A stretch of 64,000 nt of DNA from the NCBI GenBank assembly GCA_024346835.1, contig AP024867.1, positions 496,001 to 560,000 of the forward strand, written 5' to 3'. This document shows positions 16,392 through 25,165 of this stretch, one piece after another. The notes under the pieces were generated by a model that saw nothing but the letters and a program-made list of their open reading frames with translations, made no database searches and had not been told where the DNA came from. The first letter of the stretch is position 1, and each line of letters starts with the position of its first letter. Made by a program: the position numbers and the translations under genes. This DNA comes from Vibrio comitans. GTDB taxonomy: Bacteria; Pseudomonadota; Gammaproteobacteria; Enterobacterales; Vibrionaceae.

Positions 16392-17468
16392 ATGACGTCA
16401 CTGGCTTCAAAATTAGCGCCTGAGAGCATAAAAAAATTAATACCATATCAATCAGCGCGCCGTATTGGCGGTTCAGGCCGCCTTTGGCTTAATGCAAATG
16501 AACTGGAACAAGGTGTTCACTATGGTGAGCATGCTTCTGACTACAATCGATATCCTGATTTTTTACCCCATGATATCGCGCAAGCTTATCAAGAGTATTG
16601 CCAAACCGAGGTTCCTGCAGTGGCCGTTCGTGGTGCAGACGAAGCGATTGATCTTCTGATCCGAACCTTCTGTCAGCCGGGCAAAGATAAGATATTAATC
16701 AGCTCTCCAACTTACGCCATGTATGAATTTTGTGCCGACGCATTGGCCATTGAGACTATTGATATTCCGCTAAAAGGGGAAGCTTTTAACCTTGATGTTG
16801 AAGCGATCATCAAACAGGCATCTCAAGCAAAAATTGTGTTCTTGTGTTCACCAAATAATCCAACGGGTAACCTGCTTTCTCGCGATGATATCATCCGTGT
16901 TCTTGAGGGCACTCAGCAAGAAGCCATTGTTGTCGTTGATGAAGCCTATATCGAATTCGAACTAGCAGAAACCGTTGCCAATCTGATTGAACAATACCCT
17001 AATTTGGTCGTGATCCGCACTCTATCAAAGGCATTTGGCTTAGCTGCTGTGCGTTGCGGGTTTATTCTTGCTGCACAAGAAGTGATGGAATATGTGATGA
17101 AGCTTATTCCCCCGTATCCAATGCCAGATTGCTCGGCCAAGATAGTACTAGAAGCCCTATCTGCTGAGGGCATCGATATTGCAATGAGTAACACTCACAG
17201 TATTATTCAAACAAGGCAACGCTTTGTTGACGCCATTCAAAACATAGATTGGATAGAACATATCTATCCATCATCTACCAACTTTGTGCTAATTCGCACA
17301 CACGCTGACGCAGAGCTTTTTGATTATTTAAAGGAGCAAGGAGTAGTTACTCGTAACCAATCTCATGAGCCTGCATTAAAGAACTGTGTCAGAATCACGA
17401 TAGGTTCACCAGAGTCGATGCAAGAAGTCGCCGAACTTATCAACCAATACTCATTTTCATCGCTCTAA
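16392..17468 (+). CDS. Histidinol-phosphate aminotransferase family (HisC-like)
   Basis: 358 aa, full-length HisC. Seen: LIPYQSARRIGGSGRLWLNA, the substrate tail loop NRYPDF, CSPNNPTGNLL, VVVDEAYIEF, the PLP-lysine motif TLSKAFGLAAVRCGF, and the phosphate-binding C-terminal VRITIGSPESM. Fold type I PLP enzyme. It is outside any his operon and followed 13 bp later by an amino-acid-binding protein, so it is more likely a paralogue that transaminates an imported amino acid (or a HisC used under scavenging conditions) than the biosynthetic enzyme. The divergent LysR is its likely regulator. Confidence 0.88.
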   Translation: MTSLASKLAPESIKKLIPYQSARRIGGSGRLWLNANELEQGVHYGEHASDYNRYPDFLPHDIAQAYQEYCQTEVPAVAVRGADEAIDLLIRTFCQPGKDKILISSPTYAMYEFCADALAIETIDIPLKGEAFNLDVEAIIKQASQAKIVFLCSPNNPTGNLLSRDDIIRVLEGTQQEAIVVVDEAYIEFELAETVANLIEQYPNLVVIRTLSKAFGLAAVRCGFILAAQEVMEYVMKLIPPYPMPDCSAKIVLEALSAEGIDIAMSNTHSIIQTRQRFVDAIQNIDWIEHIYPSSTNFVLIRTHADAELFDYLKEQGVVTRNQSHEPALKNCVRITIGSPESMQEVAELINQYSFSSL

Positions 17469-17481
17469 AAGGGAATTAAGA

Positions 17482-18261
17482 ATGAAAAAACTCCTACTTG
17501 CACTTACTTTCGTTGCGTCACTTGGATCAGTTACAGCAATGGCAAAAGAGGTGCGTTTGGCATCAGATTTTACTTATCCGCCTTTTAACTACAAAAATGC
17601 CGAAGGCACGCCTGTTGGTTTTGATATTGAGATTGCAGATGCATTGTGCGAGCAAGCTGAGCTTAAGTGCACTTGGGTTTCGCAAGGCTGGGATTCATTA
17701 ATCCCAAGTCTATTAGCACGTAAATCAGACGTTATTATGGCGTCAATGCGTATCACTGAAGAACGTAAAAAACGCATTCTATTTACCGACAAGTACTACC
17801 AAACTCCGGCGCGATTTGTTGCCAACTCTGATAGCAATTTCGCTATTGATGAAGATGGGTTGAAAGGTAAAGTTATTGGTGTTCAACAAGGCACTATTCA
17901 CGACCGTTACGTGACTGACAAATTTGGCAAGATTGCTGATATCAAGCGTTATGGCGGTCAAGATGAAGTGTATATCGATATGCAAAATGGTCGCTTGGAT
18001 GCCACATTTGGCAACTCTGATCAGCTAGCGCTGGCTTTCTTGGACAAAGAGATTGGCCAAGGATTTGAGTTTAAGGGTGAGGCGGTGACTGATAAAGCTT
18101 ACATTGGTGAAGGCACAGCATTGGCACTGCGTCAGCAAGACAAAGAATTAGCAGAGAAGTTTAACAAAGCAATCGCTGAGATCCGTGCAAACGGTACCTA
18201 CGACAAGATTGCAGCTAAGTACTTCAGCTTTGATATCTATGGCGAAGAACTAGCGAAATAA
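17482..18261 (+). CDS. Polar amino-acid ABC transporter substrate-binding protein
   Basis: 259 aa, with a Sec signal peptide (MKKLLLALTFVASLGSVTAMAKE) and family-3 solute-binding protein features: LASDFTYPPFNYKNAEGTPV, GFDIEIADALCEQAELKCTW, a hinge, and MRITEERKKRILFTDKYYQT. It most resembles Lys/Arg/Orn- or His-binding proteins (ArgT/HisJ). It is periplasmic. It lies 13 bp after the HisC-like gene with a good AAGGGA ribosome-binding site. No permease or ATPase gene is nearby, so it must use a transporter encoded elsewhere. Confidence 0.9.
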   Translation: MKKLLLALTFVASLGSVTAMAKEVRLASDFTYPPFNYKNAEGTPVGFDIEIADALCEQAELKCTWVSQGWDSLIPSLLARKSDVIMASMRITEERKKRILFTDKYYQTPARFVANSDSNFAIDEDGLKGKVIGVQQGTIHDRYVTDKFGKIADIKRYGGQDEVYIDMQNGRLDATFGNSDQLALAFLDKEIGQGFEFKGEAVTDKAYIGEGTALALRQQDKELAEKFNKAIAEIRANGTYDKIAAKYFSFDIYGEELAK

Positions 18262-18320
18262 CAATCAAAACGAGCTTGTCGCTTTAAGTATGCAAACGCC
18301 TAAAGCGAGACAGAAATAAG

Positions 18321-18347
18321 AAGGGATCAGCTTGGCTGATCCCTTTT
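18321..18347. terminator. Bidirectional rho-independent terminator
   Basis: AAGGGATCAGC and GCTGATCCCTT form an 11-bp stem with a short loop and TTTT on the plus side. It ends the hisC/binding-protein operon, and its left side serves the convergent sulfatase gene. Confidence 0.88.
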
Positions 18348-18352
18348 CTATA

Positions 18353-20008
18353 TTACTCAATGAAAATAAGTGGCTCACTGAGTTTCTTAGTATCAGGGTT
18401 CAATAGTTCCATGCCTGTGTAGGCTGGCCCATGCCCTGCTTTCTTATTTGGATATTTCTCCATCATCATTTCGTGGCGCTCTCTCATTCGAGTAAACGAT
18501 CTGCCGTGCATGACCATATTAACCAACAATGGCGATTGCTCTCTTGGGTCATTGAGCAAGTCATAATAGGTCGAGCCAATACCACTTGATGCGGTAGGGT
18601 CGGTGTTGATCCAGTGCATCTTGTAGTGTTTCTTAACCGTGGCGCCTAGTTTATCTCCCGAATAAATATGAACATAATCTCGACGTCCATGAGTATCACC
18701 ATTGAGTAGCAACGAGGTCTGATCGATACCATCAATCACTCTGTCATCTGGAATGTTTTGTGTCGCTTTACCTAGTCGAGCAAACGTAGTGTAAAGGTCG
18801 GTCACATGGATAATATCTCCAACTGTTTGTCCTGGTTCTATCATTCCTGGCCACCAAGCTTGAGCGGTTACTCGAACTCCGCCCTCAGTAAAGTCGCCTT
18901 TACCACCTCGGAACAGGCCTTCACCCATACCTAGCCCCGCTGGAGGGTTGTGTGTCATTGGCCCATTATCTGCCATAGCAATCACCAAGGTATTCTCTTC
19001 AATGCCCGCTTTTTTCAGCGTCTCCATCAAAGCACCTGCCGAAGGGTCTAGATTATTTTGATACGCATCACCGACGATACCTCGCTGGCGAGATGACTTC
19101 TTCTGCTCAGGAATAAAAGACACCCATTGTGGCCACCAAGCAACATAGAACGGCTGTTTCGCTGCCGCATTGGTTTCAATAAACTGCAACGCTCTTCGCT
19201 CTGCTTCTTTATCAAACTGGTTATAACAATCTAGCGAGACACCACACCACTCCTTCGCTTCTTCCCCTTTATGCCCTTCATAGAAAAGAACAATGTCATC
19301 ACTCATATAGGTATCATCTAAGTGATAAGGATCTGGCGCTAGGACTGACTCCTTAAAGCCTAGCGTGGCATTGGCAGCTTCACCTTGCTCATTCCAAATA
19401 CTTGCGACTTGGTTGTAAATGGCGGCAAAAGCCACATCAAAACCTTGGTTGTGCATATAAGACTCTTCGATATCACCAAGGTGTGCTTTACCAAAGAAGC
19501 CTGTTGCGTATCCTGCTTCGGACAAGATATTCGCCGTGGTGACTGACTCTTCTGAAATACCATGATACTCAACAGGGAAGCCGACTCGGTACATGCCGTT
19601 TCGGATAGGGTGCTGCCCTGTTAGAGCAGCGGCTCGAGTTGGTGTACAAGATGGCTCTGTGTACATACGACTGAACAGCATCCCCTCATCTGCCATTTGG
19701 TTTAGATTTGGCGTCTCATATCCTCGCGCTTGTTGAATAGCAGGTACGCCGATTGCCCCCATGGGCTGGTCATCCCACATAAAGTGAACAATATTGGGAG
19801 GTGTTCCATATTCCTTTTCTAACTCCGCAAGCTTCGCGTCCAGATCCTTGTCTTCAACTTCCCAAACCTTTCCATTTTGGGCTTCAAGAATATAGTACTC
19901 TGCGTCATGCACGACGTTTGAGTTAGCCGATACTGCCAACGGAAGTATGGATAACGCGAGTGGTAACAATTTAAAGTTACTCAGTCGCCTGTTGGTTAAA
20001 ATAGTCAT
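18353..20008 (-). CDS. Arylsulfatase, family S1 (Cys-type)
   Basis: 551 aa with an N-terminal signal peptide (LPLALSILPLAVSANS). The alkaline-phosphatase fold is shown by PPNIVHFMWDDQPMG, the sulfatase signature CTPTRAAALTGQ (Cys121, Arg125), GFFGKAHLGD, and VIAMADNGPM with the metal-binding DN. Cys121 must be converted to formylglycine for activity; the CxPxR core with the neighbouring radical-SAM maturase gene fits this. It is exported to the periplasm or outside, where it removes sulfate esters from an algal or animal glycan or a small sulfated compound. It is last in the leftward DUF3179-maturase-sulfatase series. The substrate is unknown. Confidence 0.93.
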   Translation of the reverse strand: MTILTNRRLSNFKLLPLALSILPLAVSANSNVVHDAEYYILEAQNGKVWEVEDKDLDAKLAELEKEYGTPPNIVHFMWDDQPMGAIGVPAIQQARGYETPNLNQMADEGMLFSRMYTEPSCTPTRAAALTGQHPIRNGMYRVGFPVEYHGISEESVTTANILSEAGYATGFFGKAHLGDIEESYMHNQGFDVAFAAIYNQVASIWNEQGEAANATLGFKESVLAPDPYHLDDTYMSDDIVLFYEGHKGEEAKEWCGVSLDCYNQFDKEAERRALQFIETNAAAKQPFYVAWWPQWVSFIPEQKKSSRQRGIVGDAYQNNLDPSAGALMETLKKAGIEENTLVIAMADNGPMTHNPPAGLGMGEGLFRGGKGDFTEGGVRVTAQAWWPGMIEPGQTVGDIIHVTDLYTTFARLGKATQNIPDDRVIDGIDQTSLLLNGDTHGRRDYVHIYSGDKLGATVKKHYKMHWINTDPTASSGIGSTYYDLLNDPREQSPLLVNMVMHGRSFTRMRERHEMMMEKYPNKKAGHGPAYTGMELLNPDTKKLSEPLIFIE

Positions 20009-20194
20009 GTATATACCTACTTTGAATTAAAATTTAATATTGAAGTGATATATAATATTCCCTTAATAATATCACCAGATATTAGAGCCAATGTAATAAT
20101 GGCATTTAGAGCTTGTTAATTTAAGTGATAGTGGCTATTCCATTTGCGACTAGCGTTCTATTCTATTTTTAATTTAAATTATTAAAGCTAATGG

Positions 20195-21487
20195 CTATAC
20201 GTGTGTATATTTACCATTTGCTACAGGTTGCTTGAGGGTTCGGAGTATTTGAGAGAAATCTTTATCAGCATGACTAAAGAATTTATGCCAACCTGCACAT
20301 AAATAATTTAAGCCCGCTTCGCCATTTTCAGTCTTTATGAATCGGTTTTTAGGGCACTCACCAAAGCAAGCAAACTGATAATCACACTGTTGGCACTTTT
20401 TCGGTAACTGGTTGATTTTATCTAGCCCAAACATCGCTTGCTTGCTGCTGTAGGCCAAGGTCTCGAGATCATCTTCTAGAATACTGCCAGTCTTATATTC
20501 TGGATAAACAAAATGGTCACACGTATAGACGTCACCGTTGGGCTCCATAGCCATGCCCTTACCGCAGACAGGACCTAATGTGCACATTGGGTTTTGACGA
20601 CCAGACCACGCTTGAAGGATCGCTTCAAAATACTGAATATGAACGCGGCCAATGTCTTTTTGGTACCACTCATCAAAGATGGCTATCAAGAAGTTACCCC
20701 ATGCCACATCACTGACGCACCAAGGCTCTACAATCGAGCGTGAATTACCTGGAATCAACGATTTATCGCCTTGCTTTGGAATGAGCAAGTTGTTATTTGT
20801 TGAGTCTGGAGCAAACTCTCTAAAGTCTCTCTTCTCTACTATTGGAATGAACTGCATCATTGGCGAACGCACTTCGTCGCGCAAAAATCGATACACTTCT
20901 AATGGGTTACGACTGGTCAAGTTGTTCACACACGTCAGCGTGGTAAATTGGATCTGATGCTTGTGAAACAAATCCACGGTTTTCATCACTTTGTTGAACG
21001 TTCCTCGTCCTGATTTATTAGTTCGGTAACTGTCGTGCAGCATCTGCGGGCCATCAATACTAAGACCTACAAGAAAGTTGTTGCGTTTAAGAAACTGACA
21101 CCACTTATCGTCAATGAGCGTACCGTTGGTTTGTAAGTCATTTAGGATTTCAACATTGTTTGGGCAATATTTATCTTGCAGTGCAACCACTCTTTCAAAG
21201 AAATCCACACCCAACAAAGTAGGCTCTCCACCTTGCCAAGAAAATATGATCTGTGGTGCATTTTGAGAAGTAATATAATTGCGAATATAATGCTCTAATG
21301 TTTCATCCTCAATTTCTGGAGAGCAACCCTTTTTATAATCTAATAGTCCCTGCTTGCTTAAATAGTAACAGTAATTACAATCGATATTACATACAGCACC
21401 AATTGGTTTTGCCATAATATGCATTCTTTTAATTTCTTTTCCGTTGAAATTATTATTGACAACATTTGAATTTAAAATAGTACTCAT
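20195..21487 (-). CDS. Anaerobic sulfatase-maturating enzyme (radical SAM/SPASM)
   Basis: 430 aa. Radical SAM CX3CX2C motif CNIDCNYC (Cys33, 37, 40) in the typical anSME context MHIMAKPIGAV, then SWQGGEPTLLGVDFF. The C-terminal SPASM region carries the two auxiliary-cluster cysteine sets (CTLGPVCGKGMA, VYTCDHFVYP; CQQCDYQFACFGECPKNRF, YLCAGW). The enzyme oxidises the active-site Cys of S1 sulfatases to formylglycine without oxygen; the sulfatase gene next door is the obvious client. Start at 21487 has GAGGT upstream; the first ~20 residues are a variable extension. Confidence 0.94.
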   Translation of the reverse strand: MSTILNSNVVNNNFNGKEIKRMHIMAKPIGAVCNIDCNYCYYLSKQGLLDYKKGCSPEIEDETLEHYIRNYITSQNAPQIIFSWQGGEPTLLGVDFFERVVALQDKYCPNNVEILNDLQTNGTLIDDKWCQFLKRNNFLVGLSIDGPQMLHDSYRTNKSGRGTFNKVMKTVDLFHKHQIQFTTLTCVNNLTSRNPLEVYRFLRDEVRSPMMQFIPIVEKRDFREFAPDSTNNNLLIPKQGDKSLIPGNSRSIVEPWCVSDVAWGNFLIAIFDEWYQKDIGRVHIQYFEAILQAWSGRQNPMCTLGPVCGKGMAMEPNGDVYTCDHFVYPEYKTGSILEDDLETLAYSSKQAMFGLDKINQLPKKCQQCDYQFACFGECPKNRFIKTENGEAGLNYLCAGWHKFFSHADKDFSQILRTLKQPVANGKYTHV

Positions 21488-21547
21488 AACTACCTCTTAA
21501 ACTAGAGTAGAAAGACAAGGACGAATTGTTATTAAATAATTGGATGT

Positions 21548-22678
21548 TTAATTGACTAATTGCGTTTGTGGGAACCAGTGACTCCAGATCATCCACGGCA
21601 TTCCTGAATATAAGTTAGCGCGCTCAAGCTTACCCATATCGTATGAACCGTACGGGTCAACCTCTGTTACTTCCCAGTCGCGACTATCATCAACAAAATA
21701 TGCTGCTACTGTTTGATACTCGTCATAATTCACAAAAAGAATTTTCTGATCTGATAACTCAACAACAAACTGTGTTTTATCGGCAAAATCGTTTGCTGAC
21801 ACAGCTAAGGATTCATCGTTTACATGAATACCCCAAATTTGCTCGCCCGTTGGTAATCTGTCGTCTTCTAGGCTCAAGGTTGGGAACATTGGCTCGCCAG
21901 CGTAGTGCGGTTCCATCGCCTTATCAAACAGCATTAACGTAGCATGGTCATACAAAAACGGTTCATAATTAAACACTTCACCTTCTGGATACAACGCTTT
22001 AAACGATTCCCAAGGCATACGCTGAACTGGGTATTGCTCGAGTTCGCTTTGACTGTATTCTGCAGTCGCGGTCACTTGCTGAATCAACTCACCACTATTA
22101 CGGTCAGTAAAAATAAGGTTGTTATGAACCTGCGCAATGATCTTAAAATCTGTCGGTTGGCCGTTCATGTTTGGGTTAAACGCTAGTGGCAAATTACTTA
22201 GAGCGCAGTAGGTCATCACTGTATCTTGGCCACCAACAACATCACCCGCAATATGTGGCAATTGCATCCAATCTCTTGGATAAGCACGCGCATCACCATC
22301 AATCTCAAGTACAAAAACGTCGTCACTTGACTTCAAGCGCAGGTCCGCTTCTTCTACCGACATAAAGCTTGCGTTGTGCTGCTGTGAGCGCAACCAAAAA
22401 TCAGGAGCAAACCAGTTAATCAGGAAAGTACAACCAAGAATTGAAATAGCATATAGTGACAATACTAACTTACTGAATATCTTGTTACGGATGGACAAGA
22501 AAAGCACTGAGATAGCAAGTAGCAGCATAGAAACGGTCAGCATTCCCTTGTATTGAAACAAGGTAAACACCCAATCACGAGGCATATTGATAAGTTGACC
22601 ACCTTCGGTCAATGCCACTGAACCTAGCGCCCCAATAACTAAACTAAGCGCTACTAAAATCAGAATTGCTTTCTTCAC
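21548..22678 (-). CDS. DUF3179 domain-containing membrane protein
   Basis: 376 aa, GTG start at 22678 preceded by GGTGG. Three N-terminal hydrophobic segments (residues ~3-22, 45-63, 71-90) are followed by a large soluble domain with the DUF3179 pattern: DDVFVLEIDGDARAYP, DVVGGQDTVMTYCALSN, then YSGMPWMIWSHWF near the C-terminus. The conserved TYC and the H-containing region suggest redox or metal use, but no activity is established to my knowledge. It is 60 bp upstream of the maturase gene on the same strand, so it is probably in the sulfatase operon and exposed to the periplasm. Confidence 0.82.
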   Translation of the reverse strand: MKKAILILVALSLVIGALGSVALTEGGQLINMPRDWVFTLFQYKGMLTVSMLLLAISVLFLSIRNKIFSKLVLSLYAISILGCTFLINWFAPDFWLRSQQHNASFMSVEEADLRLKSSDDVFVLEIDGDARAYPRDWMQLPHIAGDVVGGQDTVMTYCALSNLPLAFNPNMNGQPTDFKIIAQVHNNLIFTDRNSGELIQQVTATAEYSQSELEQYPVQRMPWESFKALYPEGEVFNYEPFLYDHATLMLFDKAMEPHYAGEPMFPTLSLEDDRLPTGEQIWGIHVNDESLAVSANDFADKTQFVVELSDQKILFVNYDEYQTVAAYFVDDSRDWEVTEVDPYGSYDMGKLERANLYSGMPWMIWSHWFPQTQLVN

Positions 22679-22785
22679 ATTGCCACCTTAACTTTGCTTA
22701 ACATTTGAGCTAAGTCTAAAGCTAGGCTCCTGCGTAGCACAGGAATAGCAACTATCACTATTAGTGATTGAGGGACGGTTTAGGA

Positions 22786-23598
22786 TTAATCAAACAAGTG
22801 AGATACGGTTCGTGGCTGCGCAATAATGGGATGCAATAGCGTTGTAAGCCATTTCATTTTAGCGCTTCGTCTCGTCGCAGATTTTGTCACTAGCGCCATA
22901 TCTAGCTTTATTTTTGGGGCTTTGGCGGGATCACAAACTCGATAGCGCAACGTCTGATACTCATCCATTAACTGTGTGAGTAGCACTTGGTTATCCACCA
23001 CAATGGTTGGCTCAAGTCTCGGGGCTAGCTGCTGATACAAATTGGTGTAATCATTGAATCCAGGAACAAGGTATTTCACAAACTCACCACTCTCGTGACC
23101 AATAATGCTCCCTGTACCCGAGTGCAAGTATTGCTCATGAAATGCTTGGTTTCGACCATTCATTGTTGTGACACCAATATCAACAGCTCCATCAAGGATC
23201 AACTGCTCACTCTGTTTATTCCATTGCAATAACTCAATGTGCGCATTGGTGTGTTGGCGAATAGCACTTATGACGTCTCTGCCATAAGCAATGATATAAG
23301 GCTCCATCATATGAATGGTAATTCTTTCTATGTTCTTTGCAGAGAAGACTGTTGGTTGTACAGCCTTAGTCAAAGCGTCCAGTGCTTCGCTCACCCTTGG
23401 CTCTATCTCAATCGCATAAGCGGTCGGACTAAATCCATTTTCATCTCGAATGAACAGAGGATCTTCTAGCTCTTCTCTTAACTGCGCTAAGATTTTGGAT
23501 ACGTAGGACTGTGAAAAACCACTGCGTTTGGCCGCAGCAGAAGTAGAACGTGTTTCCATTAACAAAAGAAACATGTCTAGCATTTTAATTTCCAGCAT
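22786..23598 (-). CDS. LysR family transcriptional regulator
   Basis: 270 aa from the ATG at 23598, which has GAGG six bases upstream; the frame extends 30 codons further but that part has no ribosome-binding site or HTH homology. N-terminal HTH: MLDMFLLLMETRSTSAAAKR, SGFSQSYVSKILAQLREEL. The effector domain is shorter and more divergent than in typical LysR proteins (~300 aa). It precedes the DUF3179-maturase-sulfatase genes by about 110 bp on the same strand and may control them. Confidence 0.83.
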   Translation of the reverse strand: MLEIKMLDMFLLLMETRSTSAAAKRSGFSQSYVSKILAQLREELEDPLFIRDENGFSPTAYAIEIEPRVSEALDALTKAVQPTVFSAKNIERITIHMMEPYIIAYGRDVISAIRQHTNAHIELLQWNKQSEQLILDGAVDIGVTTMNGRNQAFHEQYLHSGTGSIIGHESGEFVKYLVPGFNDYTNLYQQLAPRLEPTIVVDNQVLLTQLMDEYQTLRYRVCDPAKAPKIKLDMALVTKSATRRSAKMKWLTTLLHPIIAQPRTVSHLFD

Positions 23599-23864
23599 CG
23601 CATTCCTCGTTCGTGTGCAAAGTCGTAAGCCAATCTGTTCATCATAGCAGTGATAGTTTAGTGCGACTGTAAGCTGGCAAACCAGCACATTGTCATTAGC
23701 TCAATCTATACTGGTTACTATCAGGTTTCAATCGTGCACAGGTCACATAACATACTGAAAAAAGAGTATAAAACCGAAATACACTTCACTAAAAATTGCA
23801 ATCAAGCTGTTCAACTGTCACTGGCTAGATAAGCTAGTTGTAGATTACTTTTGAGAGCTCAACT

Positions 23865-24335
23865 ATGCCGAACAAACACGATACTCTGCTTAATAAATAT
23901 CTCGCGACACTCAATGATGCACAGCGACAAAGCATAGGCACGATCAACGCTGATCACTTCTGCGCCGATGAATTCAATGCCAACGAATGTGCTCAATTAG
24001 TCGCCAAGGGAAAGAAGCGCGCGACGTGTAGCTTGAAAGTTGGTTATGACAAGGAGAATGTTCCCCTTCCGAAACAAAGTGATCTCACTATCGTATTGGA
24101 TTGGTCTCAAAACCCTGTCTGCATTATTAAAACCCATAAGGTTGAGACCAGGCCCTTCAAGGAGATTGATGCGGAGTTTGCTGCGTTAGAGGGAGAAGGT
24201 GATGGCAGTTTTGAATGGTGGCAGAAAGAACACACCCACTTTTTCTCAGAATACGCCAAAGAGATCAGTGTTAGTTTCAATGAAGATTCTGAAATAGTGC
24301 TAGAGTATTTTGAGAAGGTTTTCCCGATTGAATAG
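23865..24335 (+). CDS. ASCH domain-containing protein
   Basis: 156 aa. The ASCH fold is shown by LVAKGKKRATCSLK, IVLDWSQNPVCIIKTHKVET, FKEIDAEFAALEGEGDG and SFEWWQKEHTHFF. The GKKRAT basic loop and the EGEGDxSxxxWxxxHxxF signature are typical of the YqfB/DUF984-type group. ASCH proteins are related to the RNA-binding PUA fold, and some act as amidohydrolases on modified cytidines. It is ten bases from the HD-domain gene downstream, so the two are likely co-transcribed. Confidence 0.88.
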   Translation: MPNKHDTLLNKYLATLNDAQRQSIGTINADHFCADEFNANECAQLVAKGKKRATCSLKVGYDKENVPLPKQSDLTIVLDWSQNPVCIIKTHKVETRPFKEIDAEFAALEGEGDGSFEWWQKEHTHFFSEYAKEISVSFNEDSEIVLEYFEKVFPIE

Positions 24336-24345
24336 AGCATGTTAA

Positions 24346-24981
24346 ATGAAACTACCCACTGACTTTGAGGAGCAATTCGAATCTTTCATCCGAAAAGAGA
24401 TGAAAACCGATGCTGCCCATGATCTGAGCCATGTGCAACGAGTCGTGGTTACCGCTAAGCTTCTGGCTCAACAAGAAAAAGCAAACCTTTGGGTTGTATT
24501 ACCTGCGGCCTATCTCCATGACTGCTTTTCTTTTCCTAAAGACCATCCAGAGCGGCACCTTAGCTCTCAATTAGCAGCAGATAAAGCGGTGCAATTTCTT
24601 GCCTCTATTAAATACCCTACCGACACTTACGAAGATATTTACCACGCCATCAGCGCACATAGCTATAGCGCCAATATCCCACCCAAAACCATAGAAGCCC
24701 AAGTCGTACAGGATGCTGATAGACTCGATTCACTTGGTGCTATTGGCATTGCCCGCTGCATCCAAGTAAGCAACAGTTTCAACGCTGCGCTCTACTCGCC
24801 AGTTGATCCATTCGCCGAACAGCGCGAATTAGACGACAAAGCCTATGCGGTTGATCACTTCTTTGAAAAGCTGTTCAAGCTACCTGAAACCATGAATACC
24901 AAATCGGCAATAAAAGAAGCCAATAAGCGGGTCATCTTCATGCGTCAGTATTTAAACCAACTTAGACAAGAGATTGGGTAA
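24346..24981 (+). CDS. HD domain phosphohydrolase
   Basis: 211 aa. Metal-binding His/Asp residues are in the right order: AAHDLSHVQRVVVTAKLL, AAYLHDCFSF (HD pair), AISAHSYS, VVQDADRLDSLGAIGIARC. This matches the YedJ/YpgQ-like HD hydrolase subgroup, which dephosphorylates nucleotides or related small molecules. It follows the ASCH gene by ten bases. A possible shared role in modified-nucleotide clearance is inference. Confidence 0.9.
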   Translation: MKLPTDFEEQFESFIRKEMKTDAAHDLSHVQRVVVTAKLLAQQEKANLWVVLPAAYLHDCFSFPKDHPERHLSSQLAADKAVQFLASIKYPTDTYEDIYHAISAHSYSANIPPKTIEAQVVQDADRLDSLGAIGIARCIQVSNSFNAALYSPVDPFAEQRELDDKAYAVDHFFEKLFKLPETMNTKSAIKEANKRVIFMRQYLNQLRQEIG

Positions 24982-25165
24982 CCCTCCCCCCCTACCAACA
25001 ATAAAACTGTAAGCAAATGAAAATAACAGACAGTAAAAGTTAGAACCACATCACATAACTTGATAGCGTATCTGCACCGTCTTTTTTGCTGCATGGATGC
25101 CAAGATAAGCAACTGTTTTTCAAACTTGGAGCCGCTTAAATTTTAGGGTGCTTAAAGGTTATTTC

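Noticed and set aside
24961..25165. Search for a small RNA or riboswitch before the GT2 gene
   Set aside because: No stable hairpin with T tract or known riboswitch core was found.
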